Positions 24,985-33,986 are shown, counted from the first letter of the stretch. The stretch: 64,000 bases of DNA from DASULK01 sp036381835 (GCA_036381835.1 DASVCA010000025.1:8751-72750); one strand, 5' to 3'. The notes: generated from the letters alone by a model not told the origin. Made by a program: numbers and translations.

Positions 24985-26862
24985 GTGCCACCGACGCTCG
25001 ACCCTGGTGTGAACGTTCCCGGTGCCACCGACCCCAGCCGGATCAGGAACTTCTGCATCATCGCCCACATCGACCACGGCAAGTCGACGCTGGCCGACCG
25101 GATGCTGCAGCTCACCGAGGTGGTGGAGCCGCGGCAGATGCGCGCCCAGTATCTCGACCGGATGGACATCGAGCGGGAACGGGGCATCACGATCAAGAGC
25201 CAGGCGGTCCGTATGCCGTGGACCGTGCGGGACGGCGAGCGCAAGGGCGAAGCCGCCGTCCTGAACATGATCGACACTCCGGGGCACGTGGACTTCACGT
25301 ACGAGGTCTCCCGCTCGCTCGCCGCCTGCGAGGGTGCGGTCCTGCTGGTCGACGCGGCGCAGGGGATCGAGGCGCAGACGCTCGCCAATCTGTACCTCGC
25401 GCTGGAGAACGATCTGCACATCATCCCGGTGCTGAACAAGATCGACTTGCCGGCTGCGCAGCCCGACAAGTACGCCGAGGAGCTGGCTCGCCTCATCGGC
25501 TGTGAGCCGACCGACTGCCTGCGGGTGTCGGGCAAGACCGGCGAGGGGGTCGCCCACCTGCTCGACGAGATCGTCCGGCAGATTCCCGCGCCGACCGGGG
25601 ATCGGCATGCCCCGGCGCGCGCCATGATCTTCGACTCGGTCTACGACGTCTACCGTGGGGTCGTCACCTACGTGCGGGTGGTGGACGGGCGGATCGAGGC
25701 CCGGGACCGGATCAGGATGATGTCCACCGGCGCGACTCACGAGCTCCTGGAGCTGGGGGTCATCTCGCCGGAGATGCAGAAGGCCGCCGCGATCGGGGTC
25801 GGCGAGGTCGGTTACCTCATCACCGGGGTCAAGGACGTCCGCCAGTCGCGGGTGGGTGACACCATCACCATCAACGCCCGCCCGGCGACGGAGCCGCTCG
25901 GCGGGTACAAGGATCCGAAGCCGATGGTGTACTCCGGTCTTTATCCCATCGACGGCTCCGACTACCCTGCGTTGCGGGACGCGCTCGACAAGCTCAAGCT
26001 GAACGATGCCGCGCTGAGTTACGAGCCGGAGACCTCGGGGGCACTCGGGTTCGGCTTCCGCTGCGGCTTTCTCGGCCTGCTGCACCTGGAGATCATCCGG
26101 GAGCGGTTGGAGCGGGAGTTCGGCCTCGATCTGATCTCCACCGCGCCGAACGTGGTGTATCGGGTGGTGATGGAGGACGGGCGGGAGATCACGGTCACCA
26201 ACCCGAGCGAGTACCCGTCCGGCAAGATCGCGGCCGTGTACGAGCCGGTGGTGCGCGCCACGGTGCTCACCCCGAACGACTTCGTCGGCGCGGTGATGGA
26301 GTTGTGCCAGGGGCGGCGGGGCACGCTGCTCGGCATGGACTACCTGTCGACCGATCGGGTGGAGCTGCGCTACAACCTGCCCCTAGCGGAGATCATCTTC
26401 GACTTCTTCGACCAGTTGAAGAGTCGTACCAAGGGTTATGCGAGCCTCGACTACGAGCCGTCCGGCGAGCAGTCGGCGGACCTGGTCAAGGTCGACATCC
26501 TGTTGCACGGTGACGCGGTGGACGCGTTCAGCGCGATCGTGCACAAGGACAAGGCCTACAGCTACGGCGTGTCGATGGCGGCGAAGTTGCGCAACCTGAT
26601 CCCACGCCAGCAGTTCGAGGTGCCGATTCAGGCGGCGATCGGCAGCCGCGTCATCGCCCGCGAGACCATCCGTGCGATCCGCAAGGACGTGCTGGCCAAG
26701 TGCTACGGCGGCGACATCACCCGCAAACGCAAGCTGCTGGAGAAGCAGAAGGAAGGCAAGAAGCGGATGAAGATGGTCGGCCGGGTGGAGGTTCCGCAGG
26801 AAGCGTTCATCGCGGCTCTGTCGACGTCGGAGACCGGAGAGGGCAAGACCGGCCGGAAGTAG
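24985..26862 (+). CDS. lepA: elongation factor 4 (LepA), ribosomal back-translocase
   Basis: 625 residues. Translational GTPase acting on the ribosome. GTPase domain with P-loop AHIDHGKST (about 21-29), G2 RERGITI, DTPGHVDF (G3) and NKIDLP (G4); followed by EF-G-like domains II, III and V, and the basic LepA-specific C-terminal domain (GGDITRKRKLLEKQKEGKKRMK, about 575-605). GTG 24985 fits the usual N-terminal length; GTG 25009 is an alternative. Neither has a strong ribosome site. The gene is divergent from the phosphotransferase. Confidence 0.97.
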   Translation: MPPTLDPGVNVPGATDPSRIRNFCIIAHIDHGKSTLADRMLQLTEVVEPRQMRAQYLDRMDIERERGITIKSQAVRMPWTVRDGERKGEAAVLNMIDTPGHVDFTYEVSRSLAACEGAVLLVDAAQGIEAQTLANLYLALENDLHIIPVLNKIDLPAAQPDKYAEELARLIGCEPTDCLRVSGKTGEGVAHLLDEIVRQIPAPTGDRHAPARAMIFDSVYDVYRGVVTYVRVVDGRIEARDRIRMMSTGATHELLELGVISPEMQKAAAIGVGEVGYLITGVKDVRQSRVGDTITINARPATEPLGGYKDPKPMVYSGLYPIDGSDYPALRDALDKLKLNDAALSYEPETSGALGFGFRCGFLGLLHLEIIRERLEREFGLDLISTAPNVVYRVVMEDGREITVTNPSEYPSGKIAAVYEPVVRATVLTPNDFVGAVMELCQGRRGTLLGMDYLSTDRVELRYNLPLAEIIFDFFDQLKSRTKGYASLDYEPSGEQSADLVKVDILLHGDAVDAFSAIVHKDKAYSYGVSMAAKLRNLIPRQQFEVPIQAAIGSRVIARETIRAIRKDVLAKCYGGDITRKRKLLEKQKEGKKRMKMVGRVEVPQEAFIAALSTSETGEGKTGRK

Positions 26863-26876
26863 ACGCTCGGCCGCCT

Positions 26877-26901
26877 GTTTCGGATTCCTCGTAACGGGTA
26901 C
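26877..26901 (+). promoter_or_regulatory. SigB/SigF-type stress promoter
   Basis: GTTTC at 26877 and GGGTAC at 26896-26901 are spaced 15 bases apart (GTTT-N15-GGGTAC), fitting the general-stress sigma consensus of Streptomyces and mycobacteria. It drives a GlsB/YeaQ-family stress gene. Confidence 0.6.
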
Positions 26902-26943
26902 AAAGCGGTCACGAAACCGAGCCCGAAGGAGGAGGGCCGTGGC

Positions 26944-27222
26944 GTGACGGTAACCGGAATCATCAGCGCGCTCATCGTCGGGTTGATCATCGGCGCGCTT
27001 GGCCGCTTGGTCGTTCCCGGCCGGCAGAACATTCCCATCTGGTTGACCATGCTGATCGGGATCGGGGCGGCGTTGCTCGGCACGGTCCTCGCGCGGGCGA
27101 TCGGCGTGGCGCAGACCCGCGGATTCGATTGGACCGAGTTGTTCTTCCAGGTGATATTGGCGGCGATCGGCGTGGCGCTGGTGGCCGGGATGGCGGGACG
27201 GCGCGGGGTCAGTCGATACTGA
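26944..27222 (+). CDS. GlsB/YeaQ/YmgE family stress-response membrane protein
   Basis: 92 residues with three membrane spans (about 5-24, 31-50 and 66-84) and the family glycine pattern (LIVGLIIGALGRLVVPGRQ). Members are induced by general stress; their molecular role is unclear. GTG 26944 follows AAGGAGGAGGG. The promoter upstream looks SigB-like, which agrees with the family. It is a single gene between lepA and the sugar importer. Confidence 0.88.
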   Translation: MTVTGIISALIVGLIIGALGRLVVPGRQNIPIWLTMLIGIGAALLGTVLARAIGVAQTRGFDWTELFFQVILAAIGVALVAGMAGRRGVSRY

Positions 27223-27327
27223 CTCATGACGGTCGCCGATGCCGGATCACCCCTATCGTAAAAGAAATTTTCCCACTAGGGTGCGGCTGCAGAAGGTTAG
27301 TGCCAGAATCGGCGCGAGGGAGTAGCC

Positions 27328-28617
27328 GTGACAAGGTGGAACAGGCTGGCCCCGGTGACCGCAGCGGTCGCATCTGCCGCGATGCTGCTCGCCGGGTGCG
27401 GTGGATCGGATGACGACAGGGCCGCTGACACCAGCAGACTCGTGGTCTGGATGATGGGCGACGGCAACGAGGCGCAGACCGCCTTCCTCGACGAGGTGGA
27501 GGCCGAGTTCCGGCAGAAACATCCGGATACCGACGTGGTCGTCCAGTACATCCCGTGGTTGGAGGCGTCGAAGAAATTCCAGGCCGCGCTGGCCGGCGGC
27601 GAGGGACCGGACGTCACCGAGGTCGGCAACACCGACACCGCGGGCTGGGCGGCACAGGACGCCTTCGCCGACCTGACCCCACGGCTGAGCGGCTGGGCGG
27701 AGGCCAAGGACATCGTGCCCGGTCTGCTGCAGAACGCGCAGCTGGACGGCAAACAGTACGGCATCCCCTGGTACGCCGGGGTGCGTGGCGTCTTCTACCG
27801 CAAGGACTGGTTCGACGCCGCCGGGGTCAAGCCGCCGACCAGCTGGGATGAGCTGGTGACCGTGGCCAAGACCCTTCAGGCGAAGTACCCCGACAAGTAC
27901 GCGATCGCCCTGCCGGGCAATTCGGAACTGCCGTTCTATTCGGTGCTCTGGTCCGCCGGGGCGGAGATCGCCACCAAGAACGGGAACACCTGGGACTCCG
28001 GTTACGACACGCCCGAGGCGCAGCGCGCGGTCAAGGCCTGGACCGAACTGGTGACCGTGCACAAGGTCGCTCCGCCTGCCGCGGCCGGCTGGAACGAGGT
28101 GGACGCCCGTACCCAGTTCGCGACCGGGCAGGCGGCCATGGCGTTCGCCGGGCACTGGCAGCAGGGCGCGATGACGAAGGACAACCCCGACCTGGAGAAG
28201 GTGTGGGGCACCTTCGCGATCCCCGGGCTGGACGGCAAGCCTGCCCCGGTGTTCGCCGGCGGTTCGGACATCGCCATCTGGAAGGACAGCCAGCGGCAGG
28301 ACCTCGCCTGGGACTACCTGACCGTCCTGCTCAGCAAGAAGTACGCCCAGAAGTGGGCGGACAGCCTCAAGTTCTTCCCCGTCTACCAGGACCTGCTGTC
28401 CGGCGGCGGCTACGCGGCCGACCCGATCATGGCACCGTTCGCCGAAGCCATGCGGAACGCCAAGATGACGCCGGTCACCCCGCAATGGGTCGAGGTCAGC
28501 AAGAACCGCATGCTCACCCAGAGCATGAACACCGCGGTCATCCGCGGGCAGAAGACCGTCGAGCAGGCGACGACGGAAGCCGCGGCGGAGATGGACAAGA
28601 TCCTCAACGCCGAGTGA
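27328..28617 (+). CDS. sugar ABC importer, substrate-binding lipoprotein
   Basis: 429 residues. A signal peptide ending LLAGC (Cys24) anchors it to the outer face of the membrane. The mature part is a CUT1-type solute-binding protein (VVWMMGDGNEAQ; GGEGPDVTEVGNTDT; YGIPWYAGVRGVFYRKDWFD; FAGGSDIAIWKDS). GTG 27328 follows GAGGGAG. The stop overlaps the permease start, so the three genes form one operon. The substrate is probably an oligosaccharide; sequence does not say which. A T/A-rich patch at 27252-27270, unusual here, may be the promoter/operator region; TATCGT at 27254-27259 resembles a -10. Confidence 0.92.
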   Translation: MTRWNRLAPVTAAVASAAMLLAGCGGSDDDRAADTSRLVVWMMGDGNEAQTAFLDEVEAEFRQKHPDTDVVVQYIPWLEASKKFQAALAGGEGPDVTEVGNTDTAGWAAQDAFADLTPRLSGWAEAKDIVPGLLQNAQLDGKQYGIPWYAGVRGVFYRKDWFDAAGVKPPTSWDELVTVAKTLQAKYPDKYAIALPGNSELPFYSVLWSAGAEIATKNGNTWDSGYDTPEAQRAVKAWTELVTVHKVAPPAAAGWNEVDARTQFATGQAAMAFAGHWQQGAMTKDNPDLEKVWGTFAIPGLDGKPAPVFAGGSDIAIWKDSQRQDLAWDYLTVLLSKKYAQKWADSLKFFPVYQDLLSGGGYAADPIMAPFAEAMRNAKMTPVTPQWVEVSKNRMLTQSMNTAVIRGQKTVEQATTEAAAEMDKILNAE

Positions 28618-29606
28618 TGACCACTCTCGTCCGCGACGAACCCGAGGCCGCCGGCGCGCAGCAGGTCCCCGCGCGCCGGCGGCGCCGGCGGGTGGACCGC
28701 CTGCCGTACCTCCTGCTCCTGCCCTCCCTTGTGATCATCGGCGTCCTGCTGCTCTGGCCGCTCGGGCAGGTCGTGGTCATGTCCTTCTTCGACCTCGACC
28801 ACGTACGGCAGATCCAGGGGCGGCGCGAGTGGCCGTTCGCCGGACTGGACAACTACCGGGAGATCCTCGGCGACCCCTTCTTCCGCACGGTGCTGCGCAA
28901 CACCGTGCTCTTCGCCGCCGTCAACGTGGCGATCACGATGGTTCTGGGCACCCTGGTCGGTCTGCTGCTCAACCGGCTGAGCAGCAGGATGGCCGCCGTC
29001 GTCGGCAGTTGCGTCATGCTGGCCTGGGCGACTCCGGCGTTGATCGGGGCGATCGTCTGGAAGTGGATCTTCGACGACACCAGCGGCCTGGCGACCTGGG
29101 CGCTCAACGCGCTCCCCGACGGGTTGTCCGAGGCGCTGTTCGGCCGGTCCGACTGGACCGGCTACGGCTGGTTCAACTCGCCCTTGCTCTTCTTCTCGAT
29201 CCTCACGCTCGTGGTGGTCTGGCACTCGTTCCCGTTCGTCGCGGTCAGCGTGCTGGCGGGCCTAAAGAGCGTGCCGAGCGAGCTGTACGAGGCGGCGCGC
29301 GTCGACGGTGCCGGTCCGTGGCGGATCTTCTGGTCGGTCACCTTCCCGATGCTTCGCCCGGTCTTCGGCATCCTGGTGGTGCTCTCCACGATCTGGGACT
29401 TCAAGGTGTTCACCCAGCAGTTCGTCCTGGCCGGCGGGACCCACGACCGGCCGACCTTCATGCTGAGCATCTACTCGTACGCGATGGCGTTCTCCCCACC
29501 GCCGAAATACAGCCTGGGATCGGCGATCGCGGTCATCCTGACCCTGATCCTGCTCGCGGTGACCGGGTTCTACGTGCGCATGCTGCTGCGGCAGGAGGAG
29601 CGGTGA
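28617..29606 (+). CDS. sugar ABC importer, permease (MalF type)
   Basis: 329 residues. Six membrane spans after a basic Arg-rich N-terminus (PARRRRRRVDRLPY). The ATPase-coupling EAA loop is ELYEAARVDGAGPWRIFWSVTFPM (about 221-244). ATG 28617 overlaps the stop of the binding-protein gene; GTG at 28614 is possible. It pairs with the next gene. Confidence 0.93.
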   Translation: MTTLVRDEPEAAGAQQVPARRRRRRVDRLPYLLLLPSLVIIGVLLLWPLGQVVVMSFFDLDHVRQIQGRREWPFAGLDNYREILGDPFFRTVLRNTVLFAAVNVAITMVLGTLVGLLLNRLSSRMAAVVGSCVMLAWATPALIGAIVWKWIFDDTSGLATWALNALPDGLSEALFGRSDWTGYGWFNSPLLFFSILTLVVVWHSFPFVAVSVLAGLKSVPSELYEAARVDGAGPWRIFWSVTFPMLRPVFGILVVLSTIWDFKVFTQQFVLAGGTHDRPTFMLSIYSYAMAFSPPPKYSLGSAIAVILTLILLAVTGFYVRMLLRQEER

Positions 29607-30433
29607 AGCGTCTCGCGCTGAACGCGGCCGGAGGGCTGGTCGCCCTGTTCGCGGTCTTCCCGGTCCTCTGGATGATCTCCACGTCGCTCAAGCCCAGTCG
29701 GGAGATCTTCTCCCGCACACCGCAGCCGGTGCCGCGTGAGCCGACCCTGGAGCACTACCGCGGCATCCTCTCCGGCGACCTGATCCCCGGCCTGTCGTTC
29801 CTCGACGCCTTCCTCAACAGCGCCTTCGTCGCCGGTGCCACCGTCCTGGCGAGCGGCCTGGTCGCGTTGCTCGCCGCCACGGCCGTGGCCCGGTTCCGGT
29901 TCCGGCTGCGGACATCCTTCCTCATCATGCTGTTGATCGTGCAGATGATCCCGCTGGAGGCGCTGGTCATCCCGCTCTTCCTGATGATTCAGCGGCTCGA
30001 CCTCTACGACACGTCGGCCAGCCTGATCCTGACGTACCTCGGCTTCTCCCTGCCGTTCGCGGTGTGGATGCTGCGGGGCTTCGTCGCCGCCGTGCCGAAG
30101 GAACTGGAGGAGGCGGCCGCGATCGACGGGGCGAGCCGGGGGCAGATCTTCTGGCGGGTCCTGTTCCCACTGGTCGCGCCCGGACTCGTGGCCACCAGCA
30201 TCTACTCGTTCATCGTGGCGTGGAACGAGCTCATCTTCGCGTTGACGTTCATCAGCGATCAGACGCGCTACACCCTGCCGGTGGCGATGACCTACTTCTT
30301 CGGACGCGACGACACCGCCTGGGGGCCGGTGATGGCGGCTTCGACGCTGCTCACCCTGCCGGTGATGATCTTCTTCGTTCTGGTGCAGCGGCGGATGGTC
30401 GCCGGCCTGGTCGCCGGCTCGGTCAAGGGCTGA
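29603..30433 (+). CDS. sugar ABC importer, permease (MalG type)
   Basis: 276 residues, six membrane spans. EAA loop is ELEEAAAIDGASRGQIFWRVLFPL (about 168-191). GTG 29603 overlaps the previous stop (GTGA). No ATPase gene follows; CUT1 importers of actinobacteria commonly share one MsiK-type ATPase encoded elsewhere, so the system is probably complete in the genome. A hairpin follows the stop. Confidence 0.93.
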   Translation: MKRLALNAAGGLVALFAVFPVLWMISTSLKPSREIFSRTPQPVPREPTLEHYRGILSGDLIPGLSFLDAFLNSAFVAGATVLASGLVALLAATAVARFRFRLRTSFLIMLLIVQMIPLEALVIPLFLMIQRLDLYDTSASLILTYLGFSLPFAVWMLRGFVAAVPKELEEAAAIDGASRGQIFWRVLFPLVAPGLVATSIYSFIVAWNELIFALTFISDQTRYTLPVAMTYFFGRDDTAWGPVMAASTLLTLPVMIFFVLVQRRMVAGLVAGSVKG

Positions 30434-30434
30434 G

Positions 30435-30456
30435 GGCCGCCCGAGCGGGTGCGGCC
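30435..30456. terminator. hairpin after the sugar importer operon
   Basis: GGCCG...CGGCC outer stem (30435-30439 with 30452-30456) enclosing the inner stem CCCG-AG-CGGG, in the 25-base gap between convergent genes. Confidence 0.55.
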
Positions 30457-30458
30457 GG

Positions 30459-31316
30459 TCAGGAGAACACCTCGGCCACGACCAGATCCCTGGTGGAGGT
30501 GTCCGGAGCCCGGGACCAGGCACCGTCCCGGGCGGTCCAGCGCAGCCCGCCGTACTCCACCCGCTTGACACCGTGGTCGGCCGCGTGGGAAACCAGCCAG
30601 TGCGCGTACTGCCAGCCGCTCCGTACGTCGGCGACCGGCACGGCCACGCCGAGCATCTCCGCCGGCGTGGCCGTGGTGAGCCGGCCCCAGTCCAGGATGA
30701 GCTGATCGGCCAGCGCCGTCGCCGCGGCGCTGCCGCGGACCGCCGGCCTCCTGAGCACCGAACACGTCACCGCACCCTCGGTGCGGCCGGCCAGCGCACC
30801 GGCGAGCAGGGCGGCGTCGGCGGCCCACTTCTGGTAGGCCTCCGGGAAGGCCGAGCGCTGCACCGCCTGTGCCGCGTCGGTCACCCGCATCCGCTCCCAG
30901 CCCCGCACCCGCTCCAGCGCCGCGTAGAACCGTTCGGCCGCGTACCGCGGGTCCATGATCTGCTCGGTGGTGCCCCAACCCTGGCTCGGTCGTTGCTGGA
31001 AAAGGCCGAGCGAGTCGCGATCACCGTAGGGCAGATTCTCCAGACCCGATTCCTGCAAGGCCGTGGCGAGTGCGACCACGATCGCCTGCTCCGGCAGGTG
31101 CCGCCGGAGGCCGACCGCGGCGATCGTGGCCGCGTTGGCCATCTGCTCGCCACTGAGCCGCAGCCTGCGAGTGTCCGCATCGGCGTGATGCGGGCCGCTC
31201 GCATACACCGTGCACGTCCTGCCGATCGGTAGGTCGCCGACCCGACCGCTGAGGTAGAGCGCGAGGCCGGCGAGCAGCCCGAGCGCCAGCACGGTCGCCA
31301 CGACTCGACTTCGCAA
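30459..31316 (-). CDS. membrane-anchored lysozyme-like protein, function unknown
   Basis: 285 residues. An N-terminal signal anchor (about 5-24, VVATVLALGLLAGLALYL) is followed by an external domain. ALATALQESGLENLPYGDRDSLGLFQQRPSQGWG (split across about 86-119) resembles the active-site region of lysozyme-like transglycosylases, with Glu in QESG as a candidate acid. Two cysteines (RTCTV and VTCSV) could pair. The C-terminal 75 residues are unassigned. TTG 31316 after CCGGGGGT is my choice; GTG at 31304 is the alternative. Similar actinobacterial proteins are often mislabelled as metal transporters. Enzymatic activity is inference. Confidence 0.72.
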   Translation of the reverse strand: MRSRVVATVLALGLLAGLALYLSGRVGDLPIGRTCTVYASGPHHADADTRRLRLSGEQMANAATIAAVGLRRHLPEQAIVVALATALQESGLENLPYGDRDSLGLFQQRPSQGWGTTEQIMDPRYAAERFYAALERVRGWERMRVTDAAQAVQRSAFPEAYQKWAADAALLAGALAGRTEGAVTCSVLRRPAVRGSAAATALADQLILDWGRLTTATPAEMLGVAVPVADVRSGWQYAHWLVSHAADHGVKRVEYGGLRWTARDGAWSRAPDTSTRDLVVAEVFS

Positions 31317-31362
31317 TTCGTACCCCCGGACGGATCCGCGAACCGTAGGCGATCGCTGGGCG

Positions 31363-32145
31363 CTATTCCTGGACCCAGGCGGGCTGCCGTTTCTCCCGGA
31401 AGGCCAGCGCGCCCTCGCGCCCTTCGTCGGACAGGAAATAGCCGAGGGACATCTCGGACAGTTGGGCGAGCTCTTCCCGGATCGTCGCGGCCGGGGTCCG
31501 GCGCAGCAGGGCCTTGGTGCCGACCAGCGCGTTAGGACCACCGTGCAGCAGTGCGCGGCAGTAGGCGAGGACGGTCGAGTCCAGCGCGTCCGCGGGCGTC
31601 GCGGTGGTGACCAGGCCGATCTGCGCCGCCTGCCGGCCGTCGAAGGTGTTCCCGGTCAGATAGAACTCGGCGGCGGCGCGCTGGTTGAGCCGGGGTAGCA
31701 CGGTCGCCGAGATGATGGCCGGGATGACACCGATCCGCACCTCGGTGAAGGCGAAGGTGGCGTCCTCGGTGCAGACCGCGATGTCGGCGGCGGCGATGAG
31801 ACCGAGGCCGCCGGCTCGGGCGGGGCCACCGATGCGGGCCACCACCGGCTTCGGGAACTCCCACACCGCGGCGAGGACGTCGCCGAGCTTCGCGGCCGGC
31901 ACCGTGCCACGCTCGCGGGCCGCCGCGGTCTCCTTCAGGTCGACGCCCGAGCAGAAGACCGGCCCGGTGTGGGAGAGCACCACCACGCGGACGCTGTCGT
32001 CCTCGGCCACTTCGGCCAGCGCCGCCAACAGTTCGGTCATCAGCGGCGTGGACAGGGCGTTGCGGTTGTGCGGGCTGTTCAGGGTGAGGGTGGCCACACC
32101 CTGGTCGGTCTCGACCCGGACGAGGGGCTCAGCAGCGCCGGTCAT
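31363..32145 (-). CDS. enoyl-CoA hydratase/isomerase family protein
   Basis: 260 residues. Crotonase fold: CoA-site segment LNSPHNRNALS, oxyanion-hole region VFCSGVDLKE (about 63-72) and ARIGGPARAGGLGLIAAADIAVC (about 102-124). The two catalytic glutamates of classical hydratases are not both obvious (ATFAFTEVRIGVIPA carries one), so it could be another crotonase-family reaction. ATG 32145 is the first start with the usual N-terminal length. It is divergent from hemW, 76 bases apart. Confidence 0.85.
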   Translation of the reverse strand: MTGAAEPLVRVETDQGVATLTLNSPHNRNALSTPLMTELLAALAEVAEDDSVRVVVLSHTGPVFCSGVDLKETAAARERGTVPAAKLGDVLAAVWEFPKPVVARIGGPARAGGLGLIAAADIAVCTEDATFAFTEVRIGVIPAIISATVLPRLNQRAAAEFYLTGNTFDGRQAAQIGLVTTATPADALDSTVLAYCRALLHGGPNALVGTKALLRRTPAATIREELAQLSEMSLGYFLSDEGREGALAFREKRQPAWVQE

Positions 32146-32221
32146 GCGACGCCTCCGCTCCGCTCGCCGTGCCGTGCCCTCGTCAAGCTGTGCCAGATGC
32201 GCATGGAGGCACACTAGCGTC

Positions 32222-33445
32222 ATGCCTGGCGTACTCCCAGAGGGTGAGCCCGTACCCGCCGACGGATCACTGCCTCCCACCGCGCTGACCGCGGTCGGCC
32301 GGCGCGGTTTCGGCGTGTATGTGCACGTGCCCTTCTGCGCCAGCCGCTGCGGCTACTGCGATTTCAACACCTACACCGCCGACGAGCTTCGGGGCGGGGT
32401 CGGCCGCGCGGACTACCTGGACGGCGTGCTTGCGGAACTGCGTCTGGCCGCCCGGGTGCTGGCCGATGTGCCGCCGCCCCGGGTGGACACCGTCTTCGTC
32501 GGCGGTGGGACACCCACCCTGCTGCCCGCCGACGATCTCGCCCGGATCCTCGATGTGATCGACGCCACCTGGGGGTTGGCCCGGGACGCGGAGGTCACCA
32601 CCGAGGCCAACCCCGAGTCGGTCACCCCGGAGTCGCTGCGGGCGCTCCGGGCGGCCGGATACACCCGGATCTCGCTCGGGATGCAGTCGGTCGCTCCCCG
32701 GGTGCTCGCCGTGCTCGACCGCCGGCACACGCCCGGGCGGGCCACCGCCGCGGCCGCCGAGGCACGGGACGCGGGATTCCAACACGTGAACCTCGATCTG
32801 ATCTACGGCACGCCCGGGGAGAGCGCCGAGGACTTCGCCGCGTCGCTGGCGGCGGTGATCGCCGCCGGCGTCGACCACGTGAGCGCGTACGCGCTGATCG
32901 TGGAGGAGGGCACCAGGCTGGCCGCCCGGATCCGGCGCGGGGAGCTGCCGGGCCCGTCGGACGATGTCGCGGCGGAGCGGTACCTGGCCGCCGAGGCCGC
33001 GCTGACGGCGGCCGGCTTCTCCTGGTACGAGGTGTCCAACTGGGCGCGCGAGCCGAGCGCCCGGTGTCGGCACAACCTGCTCTACTGGACCGGCGGCGAC
33101 TGGTGGGGGATCGGCCCGGGGGCGCACAGCCACGTGGGCGGGGTGCGGTGGTGGAACGTCAAGCACCCGGCGACGTACGCGGCGCGGCTGGCGACCGGGG
33201 TGTCGCCCGGGCAGGCTCGGGAGGTGCTGACCGCCGACGAACGTCACGTCGAGGATGTGATGCTGCGGTTGCGGCTGGCCGCCGGGCTGCCGTTGACGGT
33301 GCTGGGCGCAGCCGGTCGGGCGGCCGCGGCCCGAGCGGTCGGAGCCGGGCTGCTCGAGGAGGGGGCGTTTCGGGCGGGACAGGCGGTGCTCACCCTGCGC
33401 GGGCGGCTGCTCGCCGACGCGGTGGTCCGCGATCTGCTGCCGTGA
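32222..33445 (+). CDS. hemW: HemW-type radical SAM protein (heme chaperone, coproporphyrinogen III oxidase-like)
   Basis: 407 residues. Radical SAM motif CASRCGYC (C-x3-C-x2-C) near residue 39 with YVHVPF before it, and GGGTPTLLP near 96. The C-terminal HemW domain is present (LAAGLPLTVLGAAGRA). HemW inserts or carries heme rather than oxidising coproporphyrinogen, and lacks the fourth Cys of HemN. ATG 32222 is taken because the frame upstream overlaps the divergent gene; no good ribosome site is seen. Between lepA and hrcA this is its usual place. Confidence 0.92.
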   Translation: MPGVLPEGEPVPADGSLPPTALTAVGRRGFGVYVHVPFCASRCGYCDFNTYTADELRGGVGRADYLDGVLAELRLAARVLADVPPPRVDTVFVGGGTPTLLPADDLARILDVIDATWGLARDAEVTTEANPESVTPESLRALRAAGYTRISLGMQSVAPRVLAVLDRRHTPGRATAAAAEARDAGFQHVNLDLIYGTPGESAEDFAASLAAVIAAGVDHVSAYALIVEEGTRLAARIRRGELPGPSDDVAAERYLAAEAALTAAGFSWYEVSNWAREPSARCRHNLLYWTGGDWWGIGPGAHSHVGGVRWWNVKHPATYAARLATGVSPGQAREVLTADERHVEDVMLRLRLAAGLPLTVLGAAGRAAAARAVGAGLLEEGAFRAGQAVLTLRGRLLADAVVRDLLP

Positions 33446-33464
33446 GCGGCCGCCTGGCCCGCGG

Positions 33465-33497
33465 CACGGTGGGGCCGGCGGAGCGGACCCCACCGTG
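33465..33497. terminator. bidirectional terminator between hemW and DUF4870 gene
   Basis: Perfect 10-bp stem CACGGTGGGG/CCCCACCGTG with a 13-base loop, between convergent stops at 33445 and 33500. Confidence 0.75.
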
Positions 33498-33499
33498 GA

Positions 33500-33973
33500 T
33501 CACTTCACCAGGCGGACGGTCATCGGGTAGCGGTAGAGCGTCCCCTCGTTGGCCTTCATGCCGCCGATGATGGCGAACACGACGAGCACGAGCCAGGTGA
33601 TGAACGGCAGGAAGAACAGCAGTCCGAACGAGCACACCGCGAGGATCGACGCGAGCACCGTGGCGACGCCCCAGGTGATCTGGAAGTTGAGGGCTTCCAC
33701 GGCGTGCGCTCGGACGGTCTGCGACTCGTTGCCCTTGACGAGCATGGCGATGAGCGGCGCGATGAAGCCGAGGAGGATTCCGCCGAAGTGGGCGAGCAGA
33801 GCCCAGGTCTTCTCATCGCTGGTCGCATAGCCGCCGGGGGCGGCGCCGTAGTACCCGCCCTGCGGCGGCGGTGCGTAGCCGCCCTGGGGTGGCGTGCCGG
33901 GCGGCGGGTAGCCGCCCTGGGGCGGGGTGGACGAGCCGGGGGCGTCCTCGGGGGGGAAGGGAGTTTGTGTCAT
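33500..33973 (-). CDS. DUF4870 domain membrane protein with PQGGY repeats
   Basis: 157 residues. Residues 1-50 hold five or six PPQGGY-like repeats, a low-complexity cytoplasmic tail. The DUF4870 domain follows: EKTWALLAHFGGILLGFIAPL, then two further spans ending in IIGGMKANEG. Function is unknown; the fold resembles Tic20-like membrane proteins. ATG 33973 has TACGGT ending 7 bases upstream, so it may be leaderless; GTG at 33982 would add three residues. Confidence 0.85.
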   Translation of the reverse strand: MTQTPFPPEDAPGSSTPPQGGYPPPGTPPQGGYAPPPQGGYYGAAPGGYATSDEKTWALLAHFGGILLGFIAPLIAMLVKGNESQTVRAHAVEALNFQITWGVATVLASILAVCSFGLLFFLPFITWLVLVVFAIIGGMKANEGTLYRYPMTVRLVK

Positions 33974-33980
33974 GTGGGTC

Positions 33981-33986
33981 ACCGTA
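33981..33986 (-). promoter_or_regulatory. -10 box of DUF4870 gene, leaderless arrangement
   Basis: On the minus strand TACGGT ends 7 bases before ATG 33973. Confidence 0.4.

Noticed and set aside
32215..32220. TAGCGT one base before the hemW ATG as a leaderless -10
   Set aside because: Spacing of one base is too short; transcription would begin inside the gene.
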